The notes below the pieces were generated by a model. That model saw only the letters and a program-made list of their open reading frames with translations. It searched no databases and was not told the origin of the DNA. The translations under genes and the position numbers were made by a program. DNA of 64,000 nt from the NCBI GenBank assembly GCA_910587765.1, contig CAJUNR010000007.1, positions 69,323 to 133,322 on the forward strand, in the 5' to 3' direction. Below, piece after piece: positions 22,976-31,205 of this stretch (positions within the stretch are counted from its first letter, which is position 1; each line of letters begins with the position of its first letter). The DNA is from an uncultured Lachnospiraceae bacterium (lineage in GTDB: Bacteria > Bacillota > Clostridia > Lachnospirales > Lachnospiraceae).

Positions 22976-24471
22976 ACGCCGCCCCCCTGAAAGATTCCCG
23001 CCGCCAGGTTCTGCACAAATACCATAAACGGTCCCGGAAACATGCCCAGAAGAACGGCCGCCGCCGTGAACAGCACCATCGGCGCCGTCATCAGAAGATT
23101 CGGTTCCTTTTTCTGAAGCTTTTTATAATCGTAACCGTCTCCCGGGAAGAACGCCCTGATGGAGATCGGCAGCAGATATCCCGCGGTCAGCATGGCGCTC
23201 AGAAGCAGCACCACCGGGCCGAACCAGGAATAAAAATCAATGCCGCTCCTCAAAGAGCCTTCCGCCAGATACCATTTGCTGATAAAACCGCTGGTAGGCG
23301 GAATCCCCACCAGAGTAATCGACACCAGGGTAAAACACCACATCGTCACCGGCATCTCCTTTCCGATTCCGGCAAGCTCCGACACGGTTTTCCGGCCGGT
23401 CTTGTAGATCACGGCGCCCGCCGCGAGGAACAGGCAGTTTTTGACCGCGCTGTGAAATACAAAATGGGACAGCGCCCCGGCCATTCCGCTTTCATTGAGA
23501 ACGGACAGGCCGAACAGAATATAAGAGACCTGGCTGACGGTCGAGTAGGCCAGCCGCTTCTTCAGAAGCGGCTCCTTGTAAGCCATCATGGAACCCATAA
23601 ACACCGTCGTCAGCGTCAGCGTCATCCACACATACTGCACCCAGGTTCCGCGGAGCACCTCCGGACCCACGGTGTAGAAGAGGACCCGGATAATCGCCAG
23701 CACGCCCGCTTTGGTGATGATACCGGAGAGCACTGCGCTCGCGGGGGCCGGAGCCACGGGATGCGCCGTCGGCAGCCAGCCGTGCATGGGGAACATGCCC
23801 GCCTTGGTGCCGAATCCGACCAGAACCAGCAGCAGCACGAACAGCGTCATCGTACCCGAACCGGTGTAGGCGTCCGTTACCAGCAGATATCCGCCCTCGC
23901 AGAAATTTCCCCCGAGCCGGTTGGCATACAGATAAAAGATGCCGAACAGCGCCATAAAGGCGCCCGCGATCGAGTAAAACAGATATTTCAGACCCGCCAT
24001 CACCGCCTCATGGCTGAGCGTATGGAGCACCAGCGGCAGGGAGGTCAGCGTCATCATCTCAAAAAACAGATACAGCGTAATCAGATTCCCCGCATGGTCA
24101 AGAGCGATCAGCACTCCCATCACAATCAGATAGAAGCCGAAATAACGGTCTTCCTTCTCCTCATGCTTCATGTACTCGAAGGCGAATACGCCTCCGAGCG
24201 TCCATGCCGCCACCGTCATGCCGGCAAACAGACGGGTCAGATCATCCATGCGCATGCGGATCTCCAGCGTATCCGTCAGTCTCCAGAGCGTCAGTTCATA
24301 ATCCTCAAAAAACATCAGTCTCACTACCAGCGCGGAGGCCGCCGCCATCACCAGAAAGATCAGCAGGCATTTCACCCTCCGGTTCACAAACCGGTCCTGA
24401 CAGCAAAGCAGCAGAAGTCCGGATAAAATCGGCAGCAGAATCGCCGCCCCCAGTAAATACGTAACGATCAT
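22972..24471 (-). CDS. NuoM/MrpD-like antiporter subunit
   Basis: A 499-residue homologue of MrpD/NuoM/NuoN. TM5 Glu is seen in LYLFFEMMTLTSL, TM7 Lys in FGTKAGMFPMHGWLPTAHP, and the FISKWYLAEG block near the C-terminus. The translated spacing to the previous gene is 12 bases with a GGGGGAGAG ribosome site. With the neighbouring homologues it should form the transmembrane proton/sodium pathway of an Mrp- or Mbh-type complex. It shares with the 19340-21493 subunit the HPVAPAPASA motif, suggesting these two are the closest relatives in the set. Confidence 0.88.
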   Translation of the reverse strand: MIVTYLLGAAILLPILSGLLLLCCQDRFVNRRVKCLLIFLVMAAASALVVRLMFFEDYELTLWRLTDTLEIRMRMDDLTRLFAGMTVAAWTLGGVFAFEYMKHEEKEDRYFGFYLIVMGVLIALDHAGNLITLYLFFEMMTLTSLPLVLHTLSHEAVMAGLKYLFYSIAGAFMALFGIFYLYANRLGGNFCEGGYLLVTDAYTGSGTMTLFVLLLVLVGFGTKAGMFPMHGWLPTAHPVAPAPASAVLSGIITKAGVLAIIRVLFYTVGPEVLRGTWVQYVWMTLTLTTVFMGSMMAYKEPLLKKRLAYSTVSQVSYILFGLSVLNESGMAGALSHFVFHSAVKNCLFLAAGAVIYKTGRKTVSELAGIGKEMPVTMWCFTLVSITLVGIPPTSGFISKWYLAEGSLRSGIDFYSWFGPVVLLLSAMLTAGYLLPISIRAFFPGDGYDYKKLQKKEPNLLMTAPMVLFTAAAVLLGMFPGPFMVFVQNLAAGIFQGGGV

Positions 24472-24483
24472 CTTCTCTCCCCC

Positions 24484-25983
24484 TTATGCGAACATCCCGA
24501 TCCCCAGATGAATCAGGTCCGTAACCGGCTGCGACATCAGTCCCATGGCAAAATTCATAAAGATCAGGCAAAGCAGCGCGAAGGCAGTCCCCGCGGACGG
24601 GTGAAGGCGTACGTCCCGGACCTCCTCCGGCGCTCCCACCGGCGTATAGACCCGCACCACCGTATGCAGGAAATAGACCGCGTTCAGTATGGTGCTGACC
24701 GCCAGCACGATCAGCGTCACCAGCACCTTCCCGGGCGCGGCTCCCAGCGCCGCCGTGGCGAACAGAAGCTTTGAGATAAAGCCGGCCAGCATCGGAATGC
24801 CGACCATGGAAAGACTGCCGACCAGAAAGGCGGCGCCCGCCAGAGGATTGCGGAAGGCAGCGCCCTGCAGCGCCCGGAAGACCCGTTTCCGGCCGGAAGC
24901 GTCGCAGAGCCCTTTCGCCGACAAAAACAGCAGCGATTTGGTGACTGCGTGGGTCAGGATATGGAAGACCGCGGCGGTCATCCCCGCTTCCGTTCCCAGA
25001 CCGATGCCCATATAGACGTATCCGATCTGGGCAATGGACGAATAGGCGATCATCCGGTAGATATCCTTCGCCATGATCGCGCCGACCGATCCCATGACCA
25101 TGCCCACCAGGCCGAACACAAACAGCACATTGACGATCTTGCTGCTGACGATATTCTCAAAGCCGATCACCCGGTAAAAAATCTTGATCAGAAGGATAAT
25201 GTAGCTTTTGGACACCAGGCTCGACAGAATCGAACTGCTGGAGATGGTGGAATATCCGTAGGCGTCCGGCATCCAGGAATGAAACGGATACAGCCCGCTT
25301 TTGATCGCCAGCCCCACGGTGATAAAACTGATAATGACCAGCAGCGGAATGCTGTAAGCCCCTTCCCGCACCAGCTCTTCCATGACGGTGTGGGCGTTTT
25401 CCATCAGAAGATGCCCCGTAATATCATAAAGCATCGCCAGCCCGATCAGAAACAGGCCGGAACCGATGAGACTCATAACCATATATCTGGCGGCGGCGAT
25501 CAGCGAACGGCCGCTTCCCCGGATCATGATCATGCCCCCGGCGGCGATAGTGTTGATCTCTACAAACACATAGCCGGTAAAGAGATCGTTCGTATAGATA
25601 ATGGCCAGAAGCGAGCTCAGAAGCAGATCCACCAGAATAAAGTACAGGTTGATCTTCGTCTCGTCGATGATCCGGAAAATATGATCCATCCCGCCCAGCA
25701 GCGAGAAGAGCATCACCAGAGAAAACACCGCCGCCAGCATCGCCTCCAGAGCGCCCGCCCGCAGCTCGTTTCCCCAGGGCGCCGGAAATCTTCCCATCGT
25801 ATAGACAAAACTGCCGCCCGCAGACAGTACGTGCGCCAGCGTCGCCAGCGACAGAAACGCCACCAGCGTCACCGCCGCCAGCGTCAGATTCTTCGCCTGT
25901 CTGCCCTTCATCGGTGTGGAGAGGATTCCGGCCGCCATGCACAGCACGATGGAGAAGCACGGAAAATTCTCTGCAACGCTCAT
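24484..25983 (-). CDS. mrpD: MrpD/NuoN-like antiporter subunit
   Basis: A 499-residue polytopic protein immediately after mrpC, which is the normal position of MrpD (MbhH in Mbh complexes). The TM5 glutamate occurs in GYVFVEINTIAAGG and the TM7 lysine in LAIKSGLYPFHSWMPDAYG; the latter with SSILSSLVSKSYIILLIK is typical for MrpD-type subunits of this branch. The ATG overlaps the mrpC stop by 4 bases. It is the first of four antiporter-like subunits and the most likely true MrpD orthologue. Confidence 0.85.
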   Translation of the reverse strand: MSVAENFPCFSIVLCMAAGILSTPMKGRQAKNLTLAAVTLVAFLSLATLAHVLSAGGSFVYTMGRFPAPWGNELRAGALEAMLAAVFSLVMLFSLLGGMDHIFRIIDETKINLYFILVDLLLSSLLAIIYTNDLFTGYVFVEINTIAAGGMIMIRGSGRSLIAAARYMVMSLIGSGLFLIGLAMLYDITGHLLMENAHTVMEELVREGAYSIPLLVIISFITVGLAIKSGLYPFHSWMPDAYGYSTISSSSILSSLVSKSYIILLIKIFYRVIGFENIVSSKIVNVLFVFGLVGMVMGSVGAIMAKDIYRMIAYSSIAQIGYVYMGIGLGTEAGMTAAVFHILTHAVTKSLLFLSAKGLCDASGRKRVFRALQGAAFRNPLAGAAFLVGSLSMVGIPMLAGFISKLLFATAALGAAPGKVLVTLIVLAVSTILNAVYFLHTVVRVYTPVGAPEEVRDVRLHPSAGTAFALLCLIFMNFAMGLMSQPVTDLIHLGIGMFA

Positions 25984-26357
25984 GTCAGCTCCTCCTTCTG
26001 CATCCGGATCAGGATCTCGTCCAGATCCAGCGACCGGTATTTTCGGTAAAGACGGATCGTCAGCGCCAGCATCAGGGCCGTGACGCTGACCGATACCACG
26101 ATCCCCGTCAGCACCAGTCCGCTGGGGATCGGATTAATATAAAACCCGGCGTCGGTCACCCCATTCTCCACGATGGGCGCCAGACGGCCGTCCACATATC
26201 CCATGGCCGCCAGAAAGAGATAGACGGCCGTATCCATGATATTCAGCCCGATAATCTTCTTGATCATATTCCGGTGCAGCAGCAGCGTGGTAAAGCCGAT
26301 GCCAAACAGAATCACCGCCGCCACCTCGTCCACATTCACCAGCAGATTCGGTCCCAT
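25980..26357 (-). CDS. mrpC: MrpC (NuoK-like) subunit
   Basis: A 125-residue protein with three membrane helices, homologous to MrpC/MnhC and NuoK. The block NMIKKIIGLNIMDTAVYLFLAAMG is the family core, and the C-terminal helix region includes the PSGLVLTGIVVSVSVTAL stretch. The start at 26357 is chosen because AGGAGG lies 8 bases upstream; the frame from 26387 would overlap the MrpB-like gene. It overlaps the mrpD-like gene by 4 bases. It forms part of the membrane arm that links MrpD-type and MrpA/G-type subunits. Confidence 0.92.
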   Translation of the reverse strand: MGPNLLVNVDEVAAVILFGIGFTTLLLHRNMIKKIIGLNIMDTAVYLFLAAMGYVDGRLAPIVENGVTDAGFYINPIPSGLVLTGIVVSVSVTALMLALTIRLYRKYRSLDLDEILIRMQKEELT

Positions 26358-26358
26358 C

Positions 26359-27315
26359 TCACATACCTCCTCTTCGGAACAGGGCAAAGAACGCGTACAT
26401 GGTGCACGCCACCTCCAGCCCTACAAAGAGATTGATCGGCAGGATCATGCCGCTGCTCAGAATATCTCCCGGCGTCCCTTTGGGAATCAGGCTACGCATC
26501 TGATTGGCGCCGGTGTAAAAATAGCCGATCATGAGGATGCTGTACAGGGTCAGCGCCCCCACCTTCACCGCCTCATACGTCTTCTCACCGAAGAAACGCT
26601 GCGTCTTATGGAAACCGAACGTGGTGACATACAGAATCAGTCCGGCTCCGATCACGGCTCCCCCGGAGAAGCCTCCCCCCGGCGACAGATGGCCGTTCAG
26701 GATGATGTAAAAACCGTACAGGAAGATGATCGGGACCAGAAGCAGCGTGATCTTCTGCAGAATCTCGTCCGGCTTGGGCTCGTATTTCCAGTCCGTCTCC
26801 CTGGCGTTCTCGATCTCCCTCTCATCCTTGCGCAGCAGAATGATCACGCAGGTCGCCGCGATAAACAGCACGCACGTCTCCCCGAAGGTATCGAAACCCC
26901 GGTAACTTAAAATCATGTTGGTGACCATATTGACCGCCCCGCATTCCTCCATTCCCTGCTCCACGTACCGGGCGGACACCTCGTTGTTGTTCGGTCCGTT
27001 CGGATCTCCCAGTACCGGAAGCCAGGATACGGTCAGCAGAAGTACGGCGATCAGAAGAAGGCACAGCCCCACGGACGCCAGATTATAGAGCGCCCGGAAA
27101 GCGCGCATCTCCTTGTTCCGCCCCATGTCCTCCAGATACCACGCCACCTTCTCCCGGTCCAGCCGGTCCGGATTGTAGACGGAATCGCCGATGATCTCCG
27201 TCTCCCGCAGCGGCTCCATCTCCATCTTCCCTTTCAGGGGATCGCTCTCGCCGTTCACCCAGCGCGTCAGGCGGTACCACAGACTGTTCTCATAATTATC
27301 TCTGATCCTGCTCAT
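26359..27315 (-). CDS. mrpB: MbhE-MrpB fusion subunit
   Basis: A 318-residue protein that joins two modules usually seen separately in Mbh-type clusters. After a soluble N-terminus (~75 residues) and one TM helix come LGDPNGPNNNEVSARYVEQ and SYRGFDTFGETCVLF, typical of MbhE (or the MrpA C-terminus). From ~residue 190 the MrpB/MnhB domain follows, with GHLSPGGGFSGGAVIGAGLIL and four TM helices. The soluble N-terminal leader is not part of either family as I know them. It overlaps the MbhD-like gene by 20 bases. Confidence 0.85.
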   Translation of the reverse strand: MSRIRDNYENSLWYRLTRWVNGESDPLKGKMEMEPLRETEIIGDSVYNPDRLDREKVAWYLEDMGRNKEMRAFRALYNLASVGLCLLLIAVLLLTVSWLPVLGDPNGPNNNEVSARYVEQGMEECGAVNMVTNMILSYRGFDTFGETCVLFIAATCVIILLRKDEREIENARETDWKYEPKPDEILQKITLLLVPIIFLYGFYIILNGHLSPGGGFSGGAVIGAGLILYVTTFGFHKTQRFFGEKTYEAVKVGALTLYSILMIGYFYTGANQMRSLIPKGTPGDILSSGMILPINLFVGLEVACTMYAFFALFRRGGM

Positions 27316-27562
27316 ACGGACCTCCTTCCGACAATGCCTTCAGTTTACGCAGCGTGACAAAAAACAGGATGCTGCTGACACCCGCTCCCACCGCCGCCTC
27401 CGTGATCGCCAGATCCGGTGATTCCAGCAGAAACCAGATGATCGACATGATCAGGCTGTAAGACATGAACACGATCACCGACAGCAGAGGATTGCGGATC
27501 AGGCTGGCGGAGACGGCGCAGAGAATCAGAAAGACAAGCAGAATCAGTTTAAAAATCTCCAT
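27296..27562 (-). CDS. MbhD-like (DUF4040) subunit, MrpA C-terminal type
   Basis: An 88-residue, three-helix membrane protein. NPLLSVIVFMSYSLIMSIIW and the SPDLAITEAAVGAG signature identify the DUF4040/MbhD family, equivalent to part of the C-terminal region of MrpA. Its presence as a stand-alone gene means MrpA is split here, and the NuoL-like part of MrpA is supplied by another subunit. It overlaps the mrpG gene by 14 bases and the MbhE-MrpB gene by 20. Confidence 0.85.
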   Translation of the reverse strand: MEIFKLILLVFLILCAVSASLIRNPLLSVIVFMSYSLIMSIIWFLLESPDLAITEAAVGAGVSSILFFVTLRKLKALSEGGPYEQDQR

Positions 27563-27884
27563 CTTCCGTCACCTCGCAGTCTTCTTTCAGATTTTCGTTG
27601 ATCAGTACCTCCAGCTTGCCGATCATATGGGAGGATACCGGCCCGGCCAGCCAGAAAAAGGCGATCACCAGCGCCAGTTTGAGCGTGCCGAACCGAAATC
27701 CGCTCAGAATCATCAATCCAAGAATCACGAACAGAATCCCCAGAGAATCCGCCATCGCCGACGCGTGCATCCGGTTCAGTACGTAGTGGAACCGGTATAC
27801 CCCTATGACCGCCACGCACATGGTCATGATTCCGATCACAATCAGGCTTCCGCCTGCAATCAACTGTATCCACGCCATCGTCAT
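27549..27884 (-). CDS. mrpG: MrpG subunit
   Basis: A 111-residue, three-helix membrane protein of the MnhG/MrpG family. IGVYRFHYVLNRMHASAMADSLG is the family signature (quoted in part: YRFHYVLNRMHA), followed by two hydrophobic helices and an acidic C-terminal tail. The ATG overlaps the mrpF stop (ATGA). It is a small structural subunit of the Mrp complex thought to sit at the interface between the B/C and E/F parts. Confidence 0.92.
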   Translation of the reverse strand: MTMAWIQLIAGGSLIVIGIMTMCVAVIGVYRFHYVLNRMHASAMADSLGILFVILGLMILSGFRFGTLKLALVIAFFWLAGPVSSHMIGKLEVLINENLKEDCEVTEDGDF

Positions 27885-28222
27885 TCTTCCTCCTCCTGTT
27901 CTTCTTCGTCTTCAATCTGCAGAAACGGCGTCCCCTTGATCTTCCGCTCCTGATAAGCCCCGCCGTAGATCTTCGTCAGTACAACCACCGCCAGAAAACT
28001 GATCATCGAATAGATCAGACAGACGTCAAAAAGATAACTTTCTCTTAAATACAGGGCAAACATTGCAATCTCCACAATCGTCATGGTGCCGATCATATTG
28101 ACGGCGATCACGCGGTCCGTAATTCTCGGCCCAAGGACCGCCCGGATCAGGCAGAGCAGGATCAGCGCCGCGGTCACAATCATGCAGGCCAGCAGAAAAC
28201 CATGATAAACTGTCTCATACAT
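27881..28222 (-). CDS. mrpF: MrpF subunit
   Basis: A 113-residue, three-helix membrane protein. The MrpF signature RAVLGPRITDRVIAVNMIGT (residues ~27-46) is clear, and the gene lies between mrpE and mrpG as usual. The last residues are a run of acidic amino acids (EDEEEQEEEE) absent from most MrpF proteins, which would add negative charge at one membrane face. It overlaps mrpE by 8 bases. Confidence 0.92.
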   Translation of the reverse strand: MYETVYHGFLLACMIVTAALILLCLIRAVLGPRITDRVIAVNMIGTMTIVEIAMFALYLRESYLFDVCLIYSMISFLAVVVLTKIYGGAYQERKIKGTPFLQIEDEEEQEEEE

Positions 28223-28688
28223 CCTCTTCCACCGCCTCCATCTTCCTCAGAAGCTCCACAAAAACCGAGCTTTCCATTCCTTTTGCAAACTCTCTGTCCA
28301 GACAGTGCACATAGAAATCGCTGCCCTCCAGGCCGACCGTGATCGTCCCCGGCGTCAGGGTGATGGAATTGGCCAGAATCACTCTCGCCAGTCCGCTTTT
28401 CAGATCGGACGTAAAGTGCACAAGCTGGGGTTCCACCTGATACCTGGGTGTCATGATAAAAAAGAGCACCTGACGGTTGGCCTTGAGGATCTCCACGATC
28501 AGAATCGCCACGTACTGCACCGCCATGGGCAGAAGCCGCAGAAACCGCAGATCCTTTTTCAGGCTGTAGCCCATAAAACAGCAGCAGAACGCAAATAAGG
28601 CGGCGCTTAAAAGAACCCCGATCCACAAAATCTCCCATGTGAGCCTGCCGTTAAAGATAATCCAGAGCAGCAGAAATGCAGCAGCCAT
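28215..28688 (-). CDS. mrpE: MrpE subunit, first gene of antiporter operon
   Basis: A 157-residue MnhE/MrpE family protein: two or three N-terminal membrane helices (LLLWIIFNGRLTWEILWIG) followed by a cytoplasmic domain with ANSITLTPGTITV, the family's best conserved segment. A GGAGGGAG site lies 5 bases before the ATG. As first gene of the operon it is preceded by a 5' leader with a perfect 8-bp hairpin and a sigma-A-like promoter. MrpE is needed for full activity of Mrp Na+/H+ antiporters. Confidence 0.92.
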   Translation of the reverse strand: MAAAFLLLWIIFNGRLTWEILWIGVLLSAALFAFCCCFMGYSLKKDLRFLRLLPMAVQYVAILIVEILKANRQVLFFIMTPRYQVEPQLVHFTSDLKSGLARVILANSITLTPGTITVGLEGSDFYVHCLDREFAKGMESSVFVELLRKMEAVEEDV

Positions 28689-28722
28689 CCGATCTCCCTC
28701 CGTATCTTCCCCTTAAAGTCCG

Positions 28723-28808
28723 GCAGGGCACCCGTATGGAAAAGGATGCCCTGCTGTCTGTTGTCTGTATACTTTTCTCAGTTTACACTTTTTTAATAAA
28801 GAACTCAA
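28723..28808 (-). promoter_or_regulatory. Promoter and leader hairpin of the Mrp-like operon
   Basis: Minus strand: -35 TTGAGT (28803-28808), 17-base spacer, -10 TAAACT (28780-28785). The leader then contains GCAGGGCA / TGCCCTGC (28747-28754 with 28723-28730), an 8-bp stem with a 16-base loop. The stem is not followed by a T-run, so it may affect RNA stability or translation rather than termination. Confidence 0.5.
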
Positions 28809-28871
28809 CTGTTTTTCTGATTTTTTGCAAATTTTTAACAAAGGCCGCGCCGCGGTTCAAACCTGCCGCCG

Positions 28872-29654
28872 TCACGCCCGCCGGGCGTGGCGGACGTACA
28901 GCTTTCGGATCCGCGGGTACTCGCCCAGCCCTTTGAGGACGCAGCGCACCTCGCAGCCGGCCGCCTCGAAACGGCTCTTCCAGGAATCCCCGTCCTCGCC
29001 GGCCATATCGTTTCTGGCATGATCGCCCGCCACCACCATCAAAGGCGCCAGCGTCACACGCTTCGCGCCCGACGCCTGCACCCGCCGAATCAGCGTCTCC
29101 AGCGGGGGGCCGGCCTCCACGGTGCCGAGAAACACATTGCCGCAGCCCCTCTCCCGGAACCGCACTTCCAGCCTGCCGTAGACGGAATTGGCTTTATGCA
29201 CCGTACCGTGCCCCATGAGCACAAGCGCTTCCTCCGGTGCAGGCTCTCCGAACTCCGCCATCACCGCTTCCGCCGCCTCGTCAAAATCCTCCCCGTCGGT
29301 CAGAAGCGGCGTCCCCAGACGGATCGACGCAAACCGCCCCCTGTACGCGAGGACATCCGCAGTCATCCGATCATTCTCGATGCCGCCGGTCACATACGTC
29401 GGCTGCACGGTCACCGCCTCAATGCCGTCCGCAAGCATCCGCTCCATGGCCTCCGACACCGTATCGGTCTGCACCCCGTCCCTTTCCTTCCGTATTTTTA
29501 TAATCCTCTCGCTGGTCCACGCGCGGTACCGCGCACAATCCGCAAAGGCAGTTCCCAGATCCGCCTCTATGACGTCGATCGTCTTCCTGCGCGTCTCGTT
29601 GACGCTCGTTCCGAAGCTGACGACCAGCAGCCCTTTCCTGATCTTTTGTTCCAA
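28872..29654 (-). CDS. cbiK: Sirohydrochlorin cobaltochelatase
   Basis: A 261-residue CbiK-type chelatase that inserts cobalt into sirohydrochlorin at the entry of the anaerobic cobalamin pathway (iron for siroheme is possible in some relatives). The KGLLVVSFGTSVNETR opening and both metal-binding histidines are present: LMGHGTVHKAN and VAGDHARNDMAGE. I prefer a TTG start at 29654, with GGGGGGA about 9 bases upstream, because it gives the family's normal length and N-terminus; ATG codons at 29696 and 29714 lack ribosome sites. No other cobalamin gene is in the window and no cobalamin riboswitch was recognised. It sits alone between cheV and the antiporter promoter. Confidence 0.92.
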   Translation of the reverse strand: MEQKIRKGLLVVSFGTSVNETRRKTIDVIEADLGTAFADCARYRAWTSERIIKIRKERDGVQTDTVSEAMERMLADGIEAVTVQPTYVTGGIENDRMTADVLAYRGRFASIRLGTPLLTDGEDFDEAAEAVMAEFGEPAPEEALVLMGHGTVHKANSVYGRLEVRFRERGCGNVFLGTVEAGPPLETLIRRVQASGAKRVTLAPLMVVAGDHARNDMAGEDGDSWKSRFEAAGCEVRCVLKGLGEYPRIRKLYVRHARRA

Positions 29655-29763
29655 CGTATCCGTTCCCCCCTGCCGCCCGAATCTTTCCTTGCGCATCCCT
29701 GCGCACACAGACAACGTTCCCCGAAAAAGCAGCCGCTTCCCGGGGAACCTTCTATTTGTTTCC

Positions 29764-30702
29764 TTATACTTCTCTGCCTATATCCTTGCGGAACCGCTCC
29801 AGAAGCTGATCAATCACGTGCACCAGATGTCCGATCTCCGGCTTGGTGAGCTGCTCGTCCGCGCCCAGATCCTCTCCCTTGATCCGCATCTGATCGTCGA
29901 TCAGCGAGGAGAAGATCACAACCGGTATCTTCTTCAGTCGCGGATCATCTTTCACAAGCTTCGTCAGACGGTGTCCGTCCATCTCCGGCATCTCGATATC
30001 CGTAATAATCAGATTCACCTTGTCATACAGGTCCTCATCCTCCCGGATCGCGTTCAGATAATTCCACGCTTCCTGACCGTTGCTGAAATTCTTCACATCC
30101 ATGAAGCCCGCGCGCTCCAGAGAATCATCAATCATCTTCTGCAGCAGGATGGAATCCTCGGCAATCACAAGCGGACTGTCACACAGAGGACGGTCGCCCA
30201 TCTGTTCCACTTCCGAGATCTGAATCGTCGTCTCCGGCGCGATCTCGGCCACAATTTTCTCAAAATCAAGAATCGTCACCAGCTCTCCCGCGCACTGAGC
30301 GATACCGGTAGCTACCCCCTCGTCTCCATGAGACAGCGTCTTATCCGGTTTCTGAATATCCTTCCAGGAGATCCGGCTGATCCCCTCGATGCTCTGCACA
30401 CGGAAAGCCACCGTCATCTTGTTGAAATTCGTCACGATGAACAGATCCCGCGGCTTATGCCCCAGATCCTCGCCGGTCAGATAATATCCGAGGTCGATGA
30501 CGGTAATCAGAATGTCCCGCGGCTTGAAGATCCCCTCCACCGCCGGGTGGGCGTGAGGCATGACCTTCACTTTCTCGCTCATCATGATCTCCTTGACTTT
30601 GGCCACATTGATCCCGTAAAATTCACCCTGAATCGTAAATTTCATGATCTCGATCTCATTCGTTCCCGATTCCAGAAGAATACCCTCTTTTTCTTTCTCC
30701 AC
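29764..30702 (-). CDS. cheV: CheV chemotaxis coupling protein (CheW-REC)
   Basis: A 312-residue protein with an N-terminal CheW-like domain (~1-165) and a C-terminal response-regulator receiver domain. The phosphoacceptor is Asp235 (LIITDIEMPEMDG), with the acidic pair near 182-183 (AEDS) and KP near 288. CheV couples receptors to CheA and gives phosphorylation-dependent adaptation. It lies 17 bases after cheD and is the last recognisable gene of the flagellar operon; a stem (about 29718-29748) follows but has no clear T-run. Confidence 0.94.
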   Translation of the reverse strand: MEKEKEGILLESGTNEIEIMKFTIQGEFYGINVAKVKEIMMSEKVKVMPHAHPAVEGIFKPRDILITVIDLGYYLTGEDLGHKPRDLFIVTNFNKMTVAFRVQSIEGISRISWKDIQKPDKTLSHGDEGVATGIAQCAGELVTILDFEKIVAEIAPETTIQISEVEQMGDRPLCDSPLVIAEDSILLQKMIDDSLERAGFMDVKNFSNGQEAWNYLNAIREDEDLYDKVNLIITDIEMPEMDGHRLTKLVKDDPRLKKIPVVIFSSLIDDQMRIKGEDLGADEQLTKPEIGHLVHVIDQLLERFRKDIGREV

Positions 30703-30719
30703 TTGTATCCGCTCCTTCC

Positions 30720-31205
30720 TTATAGATGCTTCTCGGGTTTGCCGGCCGTGCGGACGATGACATCCCCGTTGGCGATGTTAATCAGCATCGTCCTCGCATA
30801 GCTCCCGCCGGTGTCCTCGGCCGAGATCCGCATCCGTTCTTCCATTAACAGCTTCTTTACCATTGCAGCATTTCTCTGACCAATGTTGCCGAAATCCGAA
30901 TTGCCGCGGATCTCGAACATCTTGGCGCCCCCTGCAATTTTTACAATGGTTCTGCTTTTGAGCATACCGAAAGCCGACAGCTTGCGGATCATCTCCTGAA
31001 TACCGCTGTCCGCATATTTAAATACCTTTGGATCTCTTGGATCGGTCCTGGAAGGCAGCATGATATGCAAAAGCCCGCCCAGCCGGATGGCCGGGTCGTA
31101 CATTGTGATCCCGATACAGGAACCCAGCGCATAGGTAATAATCTGCCCGTCCCCTCTGGCAAATTTCATGTCGCCAATTCCCACTTTCAAATCTCTTCCC
31201 GTCAA
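30720..31205 (-). CDS. cheD: CheD receptor glutamine deamidase
   Basis: A 161-residue CheD. The catalytic Cys30 (YALGSCIG) and His47 (GLLHIMLP) are present, as is the FKYADSGIQEM segment used to bind CheC. CheD deamidates receptor glutamines and, with CheC, forms an adaptation loop. The start is a TTG at 31205 whose last bases overlap the cheC TGA stop, so it depends on translational coupling. Cotranscription with cheC supports the CheC-CheD partnership. Confidence 0.95.
   Translation of the reverse strand: MTGRDLKVGIGDMKFARGDGQIITYALGSCIGITMYDPAIRLGGLLHIMLPSRTDPRDPKVFKYADSGIQEMIRKLSAFGMLKSRTIVKIAGGAKMFEIRGNSDFGNIGQRNAAMVKKLLMEERMRISAEDTGGSYARTMLINIANGDVIVRTAGKPEKHL

Noticed and set aside
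21629..22990. A 453-codon plus-strand open frame opposite an antiporter subunit
   Set aside because: The translation is very rich in Arg, His and Gln, as expected from the complement of a membrane-protein gene; the minus-strand gene has all family residues.
29715..29750. Stem GTTCCCCG/CGGGGAAC between cheV and cbiK as a terminator
   Set aside because: The stem is good but there is no T-run after it on the minus strand, so termination of the flagellar operon here is not supported by sequence alone.
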